Of a stretch of 64,000 nt of DNA, positions 54,258 through 62,652 are shown piece by piece (position 1 is the stretch's first letter; each line of letters starts with the position of its first letter). The translations under genes were made by a program, and so were the position numbers. Origin of the DNA: Qipengyuania xiamenensis. GTDB lineage: Bacteria > Pseudomonadota > Alphaproteobacteria > Sphingomonadales > Sphingomonadaceae. The DNA lies in assembly GCF_019711495.1 (NCBI RefSeq), contig NZ_JAIGNM010000001.1, positions 992,001 through 1,056,000 on the forward strand, in the 5' to 3' direction. The notes beneath the pieces were generated by a model. That model saw only the letters and a list, made by a program, of their open reading frames with translations. It was not told the origin of the DNA and searched no databases.

Positions 54258-55127
54258 ATGACCGATATGGACAACCAGCAGGAAACTCCTGCGGAAGCGG
54301 CTACTGCCGAAACTGAGAACAAACCTCTCGTCTGGCGCAAGAGCCTGCCCAAGTGGTCGCTCTGGGTGTCGCTCGCGGTACTCGCCTGGTTCGCCATCGC
54401 CGTGTTCGGCCCCAAGATCGGCCTCATCGGCTGGCGAACGGGCCTCGGCTTCATGATCATGCAGTCGGGCCTGATCCTGATCGGGATCGCAGCCGTATTC
54501 GCGCTGGTCGCACTGATCTTCGCTTTCCTCAAGACCCCGCGCGGACCGTGGTGGAAGGCGGCCCTAGCCCTCGCCATCCCGGTCATCCTGTTCCTTGGCC
54601 TGCTCACCATGCGCGCCCAGGCCGAGGCCGTTCCGCCGATCCATGACGTATCGACCGACCTGCGCGATCCCCCGACCTTCTCCGCCGAAACCATGGCGAT
54701 CCGCGAGGAACTGGGCGCCAATCCGATCAACGATTACGGCATTCCGCTGGGGCAGCTCGAAATGTGGGCCGGTTCGGAGGATGCCGAACTGAAGGCCAAG
54801 AACCACGCCGACATCATCTCCGAAGAATATGAAGACCTGAAACCGGTCATCATCGGCGGCGCAACCGAGGACCAGGCGTTCGATGCCATCGTCGCCGCTA
54901 TGGGAGAGATCGGCCTGCAGGATGTCCACCGCGTCGAGGGCTCGAACACGGTCGAGGGCGTCGCCGAGACCTTCGCATTCGGCTTCAAGGACGACGTGGT
55001 CGCAAGGGTAGAAGATGGTCAGATCGACCTGCGCTCCGTCAGCCGCGTCGGCGTATCCGACCTCGGCTATAATGCGGCCCGCTTGGAAGAACTCGCCGAA
55101 GCGATCGAAGACCGTCTCAACAAGTAA
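54258..55127 (+). CDS. DUF1499 membrane protein
   Basis: 289 residues. Polar N-terminal tail (1-35), three membrane helices (about 38-58, 68-92 and 100-118), then a DUF1499 domain (125-280) that starts with PPIHDVSTDLRDPPTF, a conserved family block, and ends with a helical region. Function is unknown. A GGGAGAGGG ribosome site is 5 bases upstream of ATG 54258. It follows queF directly and may be its operon partner by spacing alone. Confidence 0.8.
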   Translation: MTDMDNQQETPAEAATAETENKPLVWRKSLPKWSLWVSLAVLAWFAIAVFGPKIGLIGWRTGLGFMIMQSGLILIGIAAVFALVALIFAFLKTPRGPWWKAALALAIPVILFLGLLTMRAQAEAVPPIHDVSTDLRDPPTFSAETMAIREELGANPINDYGIPLGQLEMWAGSEDAELKAKNHADIISEEYEDLKPVIIGGATEDQAFDAIVAAMGEIGLQDVHRVEGSNTVEGVAETFAFGFKDDVVARVEDGQIDLRSVSRVGVSDLGYNAARLEELAEAIEDRLNK

Positions 55128-55272
55128 ACCACCTCCTTGTCGAAGCGGGGAAAGTAATGCCCCGCTTCGATATGAGACCAGCGAGCAGATTGGTGCCGGC
55201 GAATACACGCTTGGCAAGGCCGCTTGAATATGGTGGTCTGCAACCTGATTGCTTGTGGGGAGGAACAGGGGT

Positions 55273-57075
55273 TTGACGGAAAGCCGGGTCTTTGAACCGC
55301 GTCTTGCCCTCCGGTTCGGGGTAACCGGACACCGCCCCCCTCGCCTCGACACCCGCCACGAAAGCCGCATTCGCGAGGAGATCTCCGGCCTCCTGCGCAT
55401 TGCGGGCAATCGCCTGAAAGACTTGCAGCGCACCCACCCGGACTGTTTCAGCGATGACACCCCGACGGTGAAATTGCTCTCATCGCTCGCCGAGGGAGCC
55501 GATGTCATCGCCGCAGAAGCAGCGCTGGAAAGCGACGCGAGCCTGTCGGCGTGCCTGCCCTTCACTCCCGACGTCTATGCCAAGGATTTCAAGCCCGCCA
55601 ATTGGGAACGCAGCGCCCGACTGATCGAGCGCGCGACCTCCACCATGGTGCTTGCCGATTACCCCAGCGGCTCGGAGGCAGCCTACGAAATGGCCGGGCA
55701 GATCGTCCTCAGCCAATGTGATATCCTCTTCGCCATATGGGATGGCGAGGCGGCCGGTGGTCGCGGGGGGACGACCCACGTTATCGCCGAGGCAGTCGCC
55801 CGGCACCAGCCGGTGATCCATATCGACGCCACCGGCGAGAAACCGCCGCAACTGCTCTGGAGCGGTCTGCACGCCGCCATCCCCGATCGCCCGACCATCG
55901 ACGGCGTGGAACGTGCCAACGCCAGCGAGGCCCTGCCCGCGCTGGTCGAGGCGCTGTGTGCGCCGCCCAAGGAAGGCCAACGCGAGGCATTGCTGCATTT
56001 CCTGCACCCCCGTGTGAAGCGCCGCAGCCATGCCATCGCCTGGCCGCTGCTCCTGTGGGTGACCGGTGCCAAGAAGCTCTCCAAGCTGAGCCTGTCGTCA
56101 CAACTGGCCGAAGATTCCGCCCAGCAGGCGAAGGGGCTGGTGAGGCCGTTTTCCGAGGTCGGCCATTTCGGCAAGTTCCTCAACACCGACCTGCTCGAAC
56201 GCTATGCCCGCGCCGATGCCCAGGCGAGCCTTTTCGCGCTGCGCTTCAGGTCAAGCTTCGTCGTCAATTTCGCGCTGTCGGGCCTCGCGGTCCTGCTCGC
56301 TCTCTCGGGCCTGCTGTTCCCGGAATTCAAGAAGATCCTGATCACGGCGGAATTGCTCGTGATCCTCATCATTATCGTGAACACGAGACGGGCCTCGCGG
56401 ATCGATTTCCACCGGCGCTGGATCGACCGAAGGCATCTTGCCGAGCGGCTGAGGCAATTGATGATCACCTCGATCCTCGGGCGGTTGGGGCTCCGCGAGG
56501 TCGAAAACGGGACCCACGAACCGGGTTGGGCAAGTTGGTATGCCCGCGCCAGCGCGCGTGAGCTGGGACTCGTGGGCGCCAAGATGGACGAAGCCTATCT
56601 CTCCCGCCTGCGGCAGACGATGCTCGACCTGATAGACGACCAAGCCGGGTATCACCGGGCCAACCAGCATGCGATGCACCGCGCCAACCACCGCTTGCAC
56701 CTCATCGGCGATTGCTTCTTTGCCGGCACGATTGCGGCCTGCCTGACCTATCTCTTCGTATCCTTCACCATGGGCAAAGATGCAGGCCTGATGGGCTTCG
56801 GCATGGCCGAGATCGTGACCCTGCTCACCGCGCTGTTCCCCGCGCTCGCAGCCGCGCTTTACGGGATCAGGATGCAGGGCGATTTTGCCGCCACCAGCGA
56901 GCGGTCGGCGCTGATCGCGCGAATGCTGGAAGGCTTGAAGGTGGCGCTCGAGGCCGACCCGCTTCGCTACGACAGGCTGGTCGAACGCTCGCGCCGCCTC
57001 AGCGAGATCCTGCTGGTCGATGTCCAGCAGTGGCAGCTTCATTTCGAGACACGCCCGATGAGCCTGCCGGGCTAG
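55273..57075 (+). CDS. SLOG-like nucleotide-sensor fused to four-helix membrane domain, predicted stress or defence effector
   Basis: About 600 residues. The N-terminal Rossmann-like domain has FGVTGHR (15-21), SLAEGAD (71-77) and GGRGGTTHVIAEA (163-175), the G-rich loop plus Glu pattern of SLOG/LOG-type nucleotide-binding domains. Two pairs of membrane helices follow (about 329-350, 356-370; and 480-500, 512-531). After the first pair is RRWIDRRHLAERLR, resembling the conserved helix of SLATT-type membrane effectors that accompany SLOG domains in nucleotide-signal conflict systems. TTG 55273 was chosen since GGAGG lies 8 bases upstream. No partner nuclease or synthase is adjacent. Function is inferred from domain type only. 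Confidence 0.7.
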   Translation: MTESRVFEPRLALRFGVTGHRPPRLDTRHESRIREEISGLLRIAGNRLKDLQRTHPDCFSDDTPTVKLLSSLAEGADVIAAEAALESDASLSACLPFTPDVYAKDFKPANWERSARLIERATSTMVLADYPSGSEAAYEMAGQIVLSQCDILFAIWDGEAAGGRGGTTHVIAEAVARHQPVIHIDATGEKPPQLLWSGLHAAIPDRPTIDGVERANASEALPALVEALCAPPKEGQREALLHFLHPRVKRRSHAIAWPLLLWVTGAKKLSKLSLSSQLAEDSAQQAKGLVRPFSEVGHFGKFLNTDLLERYARADAQASLFALRFRSSFVVNFALSGLAVLLALSGLLFPEFKKILITAELLVILIIIVNTRRASRIDFHRRWIDRRHLAERLRQLMITSILGRLGLREVENGTHEPGWASWYARASARELGLVGAKMDEAYLSRLRQTMLDLIDDQAGYHRANQHAMHRANHRLHLIGDCFFAGTIAACLTYLFVSFTMGKDAGLMGFGMAEIVTLLTALFPALAAALYGIRMQGDFAATSERSALIARMLEGLKVALEADPLRYDRLVERSRRLSEILLVDVQQWQLHFETRPMSLPG

Positions 57076-57082
57076 TCCTGAG

Positions 57083-57535
57083 TCATTTCTTCTTCGGCGG
57101 TCGTCCAGCCTGCCCCTGCAGGTGCCAGAACTTCTCCATGTAGAGATAGGTCATCGATGCGGTCCAGCCGACCATCACGAGCCCGTTCAGTGCCTCGATC
57201 CCGCTAATGATGCGCAGGGCGCCCGTGGGATAAAGGTCGCCGATGCCGAGCGTGGTGTAGCTGGTGATCGAGAAGTAGAAGGCATCCTCCAGCGAATGCC
57301 CGCGTTCGCCGTCGATCGATCCGAAACCACCTACATCCTCAAGAAGGAGAAACGCTCCGGCATAAAGCATCACATGCGTTATGTGGGAAACGAGCGCGGC
57401 GACCAGCATCAGGATGATGCGCATGCGCGGCGGCACGTGCACATGCGTCAGACGCTGCGAGGTAAAGCGCAGGACCTCGTAATGGATTGCGATGGTCGCG
57501 GCGAGGAGGATCAGCGAGATGACAGCCGTCTGCAT
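57083..57535 (-). CDS. Two-transmembrane potassium channel family protein
   Basis: 150 residues with helices at about 3-20, 40-62 and 108-132 and a P-loop with the selectivity-filter-like TTLGIGD (94-100) between the last two; the usual TVGYGD has Leu and Ile substitutions here. A short basic C-terminus (PPKKK) has no RCK domain. It probably forms a small tetrameric cation channel. It is convergent with the SLOG gene, with only 7 bp between the stops. Confidence 0.85.
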   Translation of the reverse strand: MQTAVISLILLAATIAIHYEVLRFTSQRLTHVHVPPRMRIILMLVAALVSHITHVMLYAGAFLLLEDVGGFGSIDGERGHSLEDAFYFSITSYTTLGIGDLYPTGALRIISGIEALNGLVMVGWTASMTYLYMEKFWHLQGQAGRPPKKK

Positions 57536-57574
57536 CGCGCAAGCATCGCAAGCGTCCCCGCGCGGGGCAAGTGC

Positions 57575-58480
57575 CTAGCTGCGAATCTTCCAGCCTGACG
57601 CGAGGATGCGGTAAACCACGAAGGCCAGCAGCAGGTTGAAAACGGCAAGTCCGACTGCGCTCTGGAAAAGTGCCGCATTGGTGTCGCCGATGTCGCTTTC
57701 GCCAAGGAAACCGAAGCGGAAGCCGCTGATCACGTAGAAGAACGGGTTCGCGCGGCTGATCGCCTGGAATGCGGGCGCGAGGTTGTCGATCACGTAGAAT
57801 GTGCCCGACAGCAGGCTGAGCGGTGCGATCAGGAAATTGGAGACGGCAGCATTGTGGTCGAACTTTTCCGCCCAGATCGAAGCGAGCAGGCCCATCAGGG
57901 CGAGCATTGTCGCCCCCATCAGGCCGAACCAGGCCACCGCCCATGGATGAGCCATCGAAAGGTTCACGCCCGGATAGAAGAGCATGGCGAGTGCCACCGC
58001 GCCGCCCACGGCAATCGCGCGCGTGATCGCTGCGGCCACGATCCCGGTCATCAGTTCGCCGGTCGACAGCGGCGGCATCAGCAGGTCGATGATCGTCCCC
58101 TGGATCTTGCCGGCGAGGAGCGAGAAGCTGGAATTGGCGAAGGCATTTTGCATCATGCCCATCACGATCAGGCCCGGCGCGACGAAGGTGGCGAAGTTCA
58201 CGCCCAGCACTTCGCGACCCTCGCGGCCCAGCGCGACGGTGAAGATTACCAGAAACAGCAGGGTCGTGACCGCCGGAGCCCAGATCGTCTGCGTCTGGAC
58301 CTTGAGAAAACGGCGAACCTCCTTAATATAGAGGCTCCATAGTCCCACGCGGTTGATCCCGGTGATCACCGGCTCTCCGCGCTTCGGGAAACTGCCCATC
58401 CCCTTGCCCGTATTATCGGTAAAAGAGGCATCTTCGCCGTCAGGACCGGCGGCAGGAGCGGGTTTGACTTGATCGGCCAT
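57575..58480 (-). CDS. ABC-2 type transporter permease
   Basis: 301 residues. A 40-residue polar N-terminus, then six membrane helices with the ABC-2 block LLSGTFYVIDNLAPAFQAIS near the C-terminus. These permeases export polysaccharides, lipids or drugs with a separate ATPase, which is not in this window beside it. ATG 58480 gives a clean N-terminus (MADQVKPAPAAG); longer frames run antisense through gcrA. It is divergent from gcrA, 72 bp apart. Confidence 0.85.
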   Translation of the reverse strand: MADQVKPAPAAGPDGEDASFTDNTGKGMGSFPKRGEPVITGINRVGLWSLYIKEVRRFLKVQTQTIWAPAVTTLLFLVIFTVALGREGREVLGVNFATFVAPGLIVMGMMQNAFANSSFSLLAGKIQGTIIDLLMPPLSTGELMTGIVAAAITRAIAVGGAVALAMLFYPGVNLSMAHPWAVAWFGLMGATMLALMGLLASIWAEKFDHNAAVSNFLIAPLSLLSGTFYVIDNLAPAFQAISRANPFFYVISGFRFGFLGESDIGDTNAALFQSAVGLAVFNLLLAFVVYRILASGWKIRS

Positions 58481-58552
58481 AGGCGTGCGCCTAGGGCCAA
58501 GCACTTCCTCTGGCAAGATGGCCGGTGGTGACACGAAGGATACGGAATTCGC

Positions 58553-59230
58553 ATGAGCTGGACCGACGAACGGATCGCGACGCTGAAAAAGATGTGGGAA
58601 GGCGGCTCGACCGCCAGCCAGATCGCCGACGAACTGGGCGGCGTCAGCCGTAACGCAGTCATCGGCAAGGCACACAGGCTCGGCCTGAAATCGCGCCCAT
58701 CGCCGGTGAAGGCCGCCGAAAAGAAGAAGGCTGCCCCCAAGCCCAAGCCGGCTCCCAAGCCCGCAGCCAAGAAGGCGGCACCTCGCCCCGCGCCCAAGCC
58801 CGCGCCTGCTCCGGCAGCAGTAGCGGCCAAGCCGGCACCGAAGGCCGATGCCGCCATTCCTTCGCAGCCGCTGCCCAACAAGACCGCCGACCTGCCCAAG
58901 ATCGTTTCGATCGGACCGGGCGGCTTCCAGCGTCAGGGGCCCGGCGACCAGCAGGCACCGATCCCGCCGGCACCGCCGCGCCGCCTCGTACCGGCGAAGC
59001 CCAGCCCCGAGATCGCGGACAAGACCAGCCTGCTCGACCTGTCCGACAAGGTCTGCCGCTGGCCGATGGGCCACCCCGGCGAACCCGATTTCCATTTCTG
59101 CGGCGAAGCGGTGAACCCGGGTTTCCCCTATTGCGTCGAACATTGCGGCAGGGCCTATCAGGCACAGCTCCCCCGTGGTGCGCGCCGTCCCCCTCCGCCC
59201 CTGCCGTTCGGCGGTCCGCGCGTACGCTGA
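58553..59230 (+). CDS. gcrA: Cell-cycle regulator GcrA
   Basis: 225 residues. The N-terminal DNA-binding domain (1-50) MSWTDERIATLKKMWEGG, SASQIADELGG-like helices and NAVIGKAHRLGLKSR define GcrA. A Lys/Ala/Pro-rich linker (55-110) joins the C-terminal sigma-70-binding domain, which has CRWPMGHPGEPDFHFCG and YCVEHCGRAY. GcrA acts with the DNA methyltransferase CcrM on GANTC sites to control cell-cycle genes in alphaproteobacteria. A terminator follows 27 bp after the stop. Confidence 0.95.
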   Translation: MSWTDERIATLKKMWEGGSTASQIADELGGVSRNAVIGKAHRLGLKSRPSPVKAAEKKKAAPKPKPAPKPAAKKAAPRPAPKPAPAPAAVAAKPAPKADAAIPSQPLPNKTADLPKIVSIGPGGFQRQGPGDQQAPIPPAPPRRLVPAKPSPEIADKTSLLDLSDKVCRWPMGHPGEPDFHFCGEAVNPGFPYCVEHCGRAYQAQLPRGARRPPPPLPFGGPRVR

Positions 59231-59257
59231 CCTCACCGCAGGCACCGAAAAACCAGC

Positions 59258-59291
59258 GGCCCTCGGGAGACTTCCGGGGGCCTTTGTTTTT
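59258..59291 (+). terminator. Rho-independent terminator of gcrA
   Basis: A GC-rich stem GGCCC...GGGCC within 59258-59282 is followed by TTTGTTTTT. It ends gcrA transcription before the diguanylate cyclase gene. Confidence 0.85.
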
Positions 59292-59416
59292 GCCCATCCG
59301 GAACGCACGTTTACTTTTCCCGAGCCAAGTCTTAACTCGCGCAACCACCTGAATTAGATCGATATTGGACGAAATCTTTTCCTGTTGGTTACCATTTCGG
59401 TTGACCAAGCTGTCAT

Positions 59417-59458
59417 GCCTTGAGGCGATAAGAGAGGCTGCTGCCATGCCCTCAAGGC
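59417..59458. repeat. Inverted repeat in the diguanylate cyclase leader
   Basis: GCCTTGAGG (59417-59425) and CCTCAAGGC (59450-59458) form a perfect 9-bp stem with a 24-base loop, ending 32 bp before the start. It lies in the 199-bp gap after the gcrA terminator. It could be an RNA structure or an operator. I could not match it to a known riboswitch. Confidence 0.45.
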
Positions 59459-59490
59459 GAACAGCAAAGTAGAGAGAGCAAGAGACTGTC

Positions 59491-60672
59491 ATGGACTTGG
59501 AGAGCGTCACCTTCGGCGCATTTTTGGGGATTGCAGGCGTCTTCGGTCTTACGGCCGCAGCGATCTACCCGCTCGTCCGCCGCAGCTACCTGCTCTGGGG
59601 CGTTGCACGGGCGATCTTCTTCACCTGCATGGTGATCGCACTCTTCCCGATCGAGCTCTCCAATGGCGAACCGGTCGCCGGCACCAACTTGTCGCTCGCG
59701 GAAGCTGCGCTTGCACTTGGCGCGGCGATGACCGGCCCGTTCCTTGCCAATTATGTCGAGCCGCACGTCCAGCTCGGGCGGGCACGGCGCCTGCTTTACT
59801 GGATGCTTCCCCTCGGCCTGTTCGCCGCCGCGGCGAGCGCAATCGGCCAGGAAGTGCCGCTCTACAACCAGCTGCATGACCTCGCCTTGCTGGCCTGTAC
59901 CGTCTTGCTGGCCACCGGCCTCTATACAGCAATCAGGGCCGGAAGCAGGGCGGCACGCTTCCAGTTGATCGGCTGGGGGCCCCTGATCCTGATCGGCCTT
60001 GTGGCCTTCAGCTATGAACTGGTGACACAGGGCGACCTGCCATACTGGCCTTACCTGCTGCTGGCTGGCCTGGTGATCGATTTCGTGGTTTCGGCGACCG
60101 GTATCGTCGACGGCTTCGTCATCATCCAAAAGGAGCGCGATCGCGCGATGGCGGACATGAAGGCTGCAGAGCTCATGACCGTAACCGATCCCCTGACCGA
60201 AATCGCCAATCGCCGCGGGCTCGACCAGCATTTTGCAGACGCGGACCGGTCCCGCCTCTCGGGCCTTGCGCTGATCGACTGCGATCACTTCAAGCGGATC
60301 AATGACCAGTTCGGTCACGAGACCGGAGACAGGGTCCTTGTCGGCATCGCGCAGGGGCTGAAGATCGACAATACCTTTGTCGCGCGGCTGGGCGGCGAAG
60401 AGTTCGTCGTCCTGATCTACGGCGACGATTGGCAGGAACGTGCGGAACAGGCGCGCCGATGCATAACCCTGGCGGTGCGGGCCTATGTGCCGGACCTGCC
60501 CTATCCCGTCACCGCGAGCGCGGGTCTTACCTCGATCAGCGAGAGCGATACGCTGACGGGGGCAATGAAACGCGCGGACAAGGCGCTCTATGCTGCCAAG
60601 GAAAGCGGCCGCAATCGCAGCCTTTCGCTCACCGAGTTCCGCCCGCCGTCGGAGATCAGCGAAGTCGCCTGA
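59491..60672 (+). CDS. Membrane diguanylate cyclase (GGDEF domain)
   Basis: 393 residues. About six membrane helices (10-215) precede a GGDEF domain (about 220-385) with DPLTEIANRRGLDQHF, ALIDCDHFKRINDQFGHETGD and RLGGEEFVVL. The catalytic GGEEF is intact, so it can make c-di-GMP from two GTP. The inhibitory I-site RxxD that normally stands five residues before GG reads IDNT, so product inhibition through it is unlikely. The signal sensed by the membrane part is unknown. Confidence 0.93.
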   Translation: MDLESVTFGAFLGIAGVFGLTAAAIYPLVRRSYLLWGVARAIFFTCMVIALFPIELSNGEPVAGTNLSLAEAALALGAAMTGPFLANYVEPHVQLGRARRLLYWMLPLGLFAAAASAIGQEVPLYNQLHDLALLACTVLLATGLYTAIRAGSRAARFQLIGWGPLILIGLVAFSYELVTQGDLPYWPYLLLAGLVIDFVVSATGIVDGFVIIQKERDRAMADMKAAELMTVTDPLTEIANRRGLDQHFADADRSRLSGLALIDCDHFKRINDQFGHETGDRVLVGIAQGLKIDNTFVARLGGEEFVVLIYGDDWQERAEQARRCITLAVRAYVPDLPYPVTASAGLTSISESDTLTGAMKRADKALYAAKESGRNRSLSLTEFRPPSEISEVA

Positions 60673-60675
60673 AGC

Positions 60676-61356
60676 TCAGGGTTTCCGGGCAAACCAGATC
60701 GTGTGGCGCGGCCCCTTGTTGTTCGGTCGGGCGCGGACGGTACGCTCTTCGACATCGAAGCCCGCTTCCTTGAGGCGGATACGGAAGCGGTGATCTGGCG
60801 CGGCCGACCAGACGGCCAGCACGCCTCCCGAATTCAGGGCATCGCGCGCCTTGCCGAGTCCTGTGCGCGAATAGAGCCGTTCGTTGCCATCGCGCACGAT
60901 GCCATCCGGCCCGTTATCGACGTCGAGCAGGATCGCATCCCACTTCGCGCAGGTGCCATCGTTCGCATCGTCGATCAGTGCCGCGACATCGCACAGCACC
61001 ACTTTGCCGCGCGGATCGCTGAGCGTATCGCCGGTCAGGTGGGCTAGCGGCCCCTCCGCCCATTCGAGGATTTCGGGCACGACCTCGGCAACGACGATGT
61101 CGGCCTTTACCCCGCCCTTCTCCAGCGCCTTGCGGAAGGTGAAGCCCATCCCGTAGCCGCCGATCAGGACCCGCGGTGCGGATGTACGCAGCTCGGCCAG
61201 CGTCAGTTCGGCCAGCTGCTCCTCGCTGAATTGCATGCGCGTGCCCATCAACTCGTCGCGCCCGAGCATGATGATGAAATCGCGGCCGTGGCTGACCAGT
61301 GTCAGCGTGTCGCCTCCGGGTATTTCTGCAGTGGCAATTTCTTCGCGCGGGAGCAT
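60676..61356 (-). CDS. Spermidine-synthase-like methyltransferase-fold protein
   Basis: 226 residues. The Rossmann core has RVLIGGYGMGFTFRKAL (62-78) in the dcSAM/SAM-binding position, VVAEVVPEI, and DAILLDVDNGPDG (137-149) where spermidine synthases carry catalytic Asp. The short N-terminus lacks the usual 50-residue oligomerisation domain of SpeE. It may be a polyamine synthase relative or another SAM-dependent enzyme; activity is uncertain. It is convergent with the diguanylate cyclase gene (3-bp gap). Confidence 0.75.
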   Translation of the reverse strand: MLPREEIATAEIPGGDTLTLVSHGRDFIIMLGRDELMGTRMQFSEEQLAELTLAELRTSAPRVLIGGYGMGFTFRKALEKGGVKADIVVAEVVPEILEWAEGPLAHLTGDTLSDPRGKVVLCDVAALIDDANDGTCAKWDAILLDVDNGPDGIVRDGNERLYSRTGLGKARDALNSGGVLAVWSAAPDHRFRIRLKEAGFDVEERTVRARPNNKGPRHTIWFARKP

Positions 61357-61416
61357 GGACGTTCCTAAATTACGGTTTCGGTAGCTCCGTTAGCCGTCCC
61401 TGCCCCCGCGCGATAG

Positions 61417-62478
61417 TCAGCCCGTTACTTCGAGTACCATGTTGGTCGGTGTTTCGGCGGACCGGCGCACATTGCCGAAGCCTGCTTCTTCGAGCACTTC
61501 GGTGAGCCGCTTCTGTCCTGCCTGCGCACCAAGTCCCAGGCCGACTGGCTGCGAAAGCGATGCGGGCGTGCAGACGGTGGTGGAGAAGGCGTAGAAGATC
61601 TGGCCGAGCGGATGCATGTTTTCCGCCATGGAATCTCCCGCCATCGGTTCGACCAACATCAGGGTCCCATCCTCCTTCAAGGCTTCGCGGATATGCCGCG
61701 CCGCGCCGACGGGATCGCCCATGTCGTGCAAGGCATCGAAGATGCAGGCGAAGTCGTATCCGTCGCCCTCGAAGTCCTGCGCCGTCGCCACGTGGAACTC
61801 GACATTAGACACTCCCGCGGCCTTCGCCTTCTGGCGGGCTTCCTCGATCGAGGGCTCATGGAAGTCGAAGCCGTGGATTGTCGAGTTCGGATAGGCCTTG
61901 GCCATCAGGACGGTCGATGACCCATGGCCACAGCCGATATCGGCGACTTTCGCGCCTTCCTTCAGCTTTGCCTCGACATCCTTGAGCGAGGGTATCCATT
62001 CGTCGACCAGGTGCGCCTGGTAGCCGGGGCGGAAGAATCGATCGGTGCCGCAGAACAGGCATTGCGAATGCTCCCCCCACGCCCTTCCCTGTCCGGATTT
62101 GAAAGTCTCGACCGATTTCTCGTGCTCTTCATATTGCGAAACGACTGCCTGGATGAAGCCCTGCATGCAGGCAGGCTGACCTTCCCGTCCCATGACGAGT
62201 GCCTGCTCGGGGGAAATCGAGAATGTCTCGTTCTCCGGATGGAAGGTTATGTAGCCGGCGGCGCTGACCGAACCGAGCCATTCATGAAGGTATTTCGGAT
62301 TGTAGCCCGTTTTCGCGGACAATTGCTCGAGGCTCATGCGTCCCTCGCCGTCGAGTGCGTCGAACAGGCCTGCCTGGTCGCCGATATAGGCCATGAACAG
62401 GCTCAAAGCGCCTGCCACATCGCCGATTACCTTGCCGGCGTGCGCCTCTACTTTCGTCATGTCGATCTGCTGGATCAT
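61417..62478 (-). CDS. Class I SAM-dependent methyltransferase with N-terminal winged-helix
   Basis: 353 residues. Residues 20-95 form a winged-helix dimerisation domain (LEQLSAKTGYNPKYLHEWL, FSISPE) as in O-methyltransferases; residues 175-300 carry the SAM motif VADIGCGHGSSTVLMAKAYP. It resembles Rv2258c-type methyltransferases. The substrate is unknown. A GGAG site precedes ATG 62478. It is on the same strand as, and downstream of, the pnp terminator, so it is transcribed separately. Confidence 0.85.
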   Translation of the reverse strand: MIQQIDMTKVEAHAGKVIGDVAGALSLFMAYIGDQAGLFDALDGEGRMSLEQLSAKTGYNPKYLHEWLGSVSAAGYITFHPENETFSISPEQALVMGREGQPACMQGFIQAVVSQYEEHEKSVETFKSGQGRAWGEHSQCLFCGTDRFFRPGYQAHLVDEWIPSLKDVEAKLKEGAKVADIGCGHGSSTVLMAKAYPNSTIHGFDFHEPSIEEARQKAKAAGVSNVEFHVATAQDFEGDGYDFACIFDALHDMGDPVGAARHIREALKEDGTLMLVEPMAGDSMAENMHPLGQIFYAFSTTVCTPASLSQPVGLGLGAQAGQKRLTEVLEEAGFGNVRRSAETPTNMVLEVTG

Positions 62479-62596
62479 TTTCGCTCTCCATCACATGGAT
62501 AAGCGACCCCGTGCGATCCGGGCGGGCCGGAGCGACTCGCTCTTGGGCGGCGAGCCTGCATGGCTCGACTTTCATAGCACATGCGCGACGCGCATG

Positions 62597-62627
62597 AAAA
62601 AGGGGCCGCAGGTAATCCCGCGGCCCC
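62597..62627 (-). terminator. Rho-independent terminator of pnp
   Basis: GGGGCCGC (62602-62609) pairs with GCGGCCCC (62620-62627); on the minus strand the stem is followed by TTTTTC. It is 26 bp after the pnp stop. Confidence 0.9.
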
Positions 62628-62652
62628 TCTTCATGTGTTTGGTCCGAAAGGC

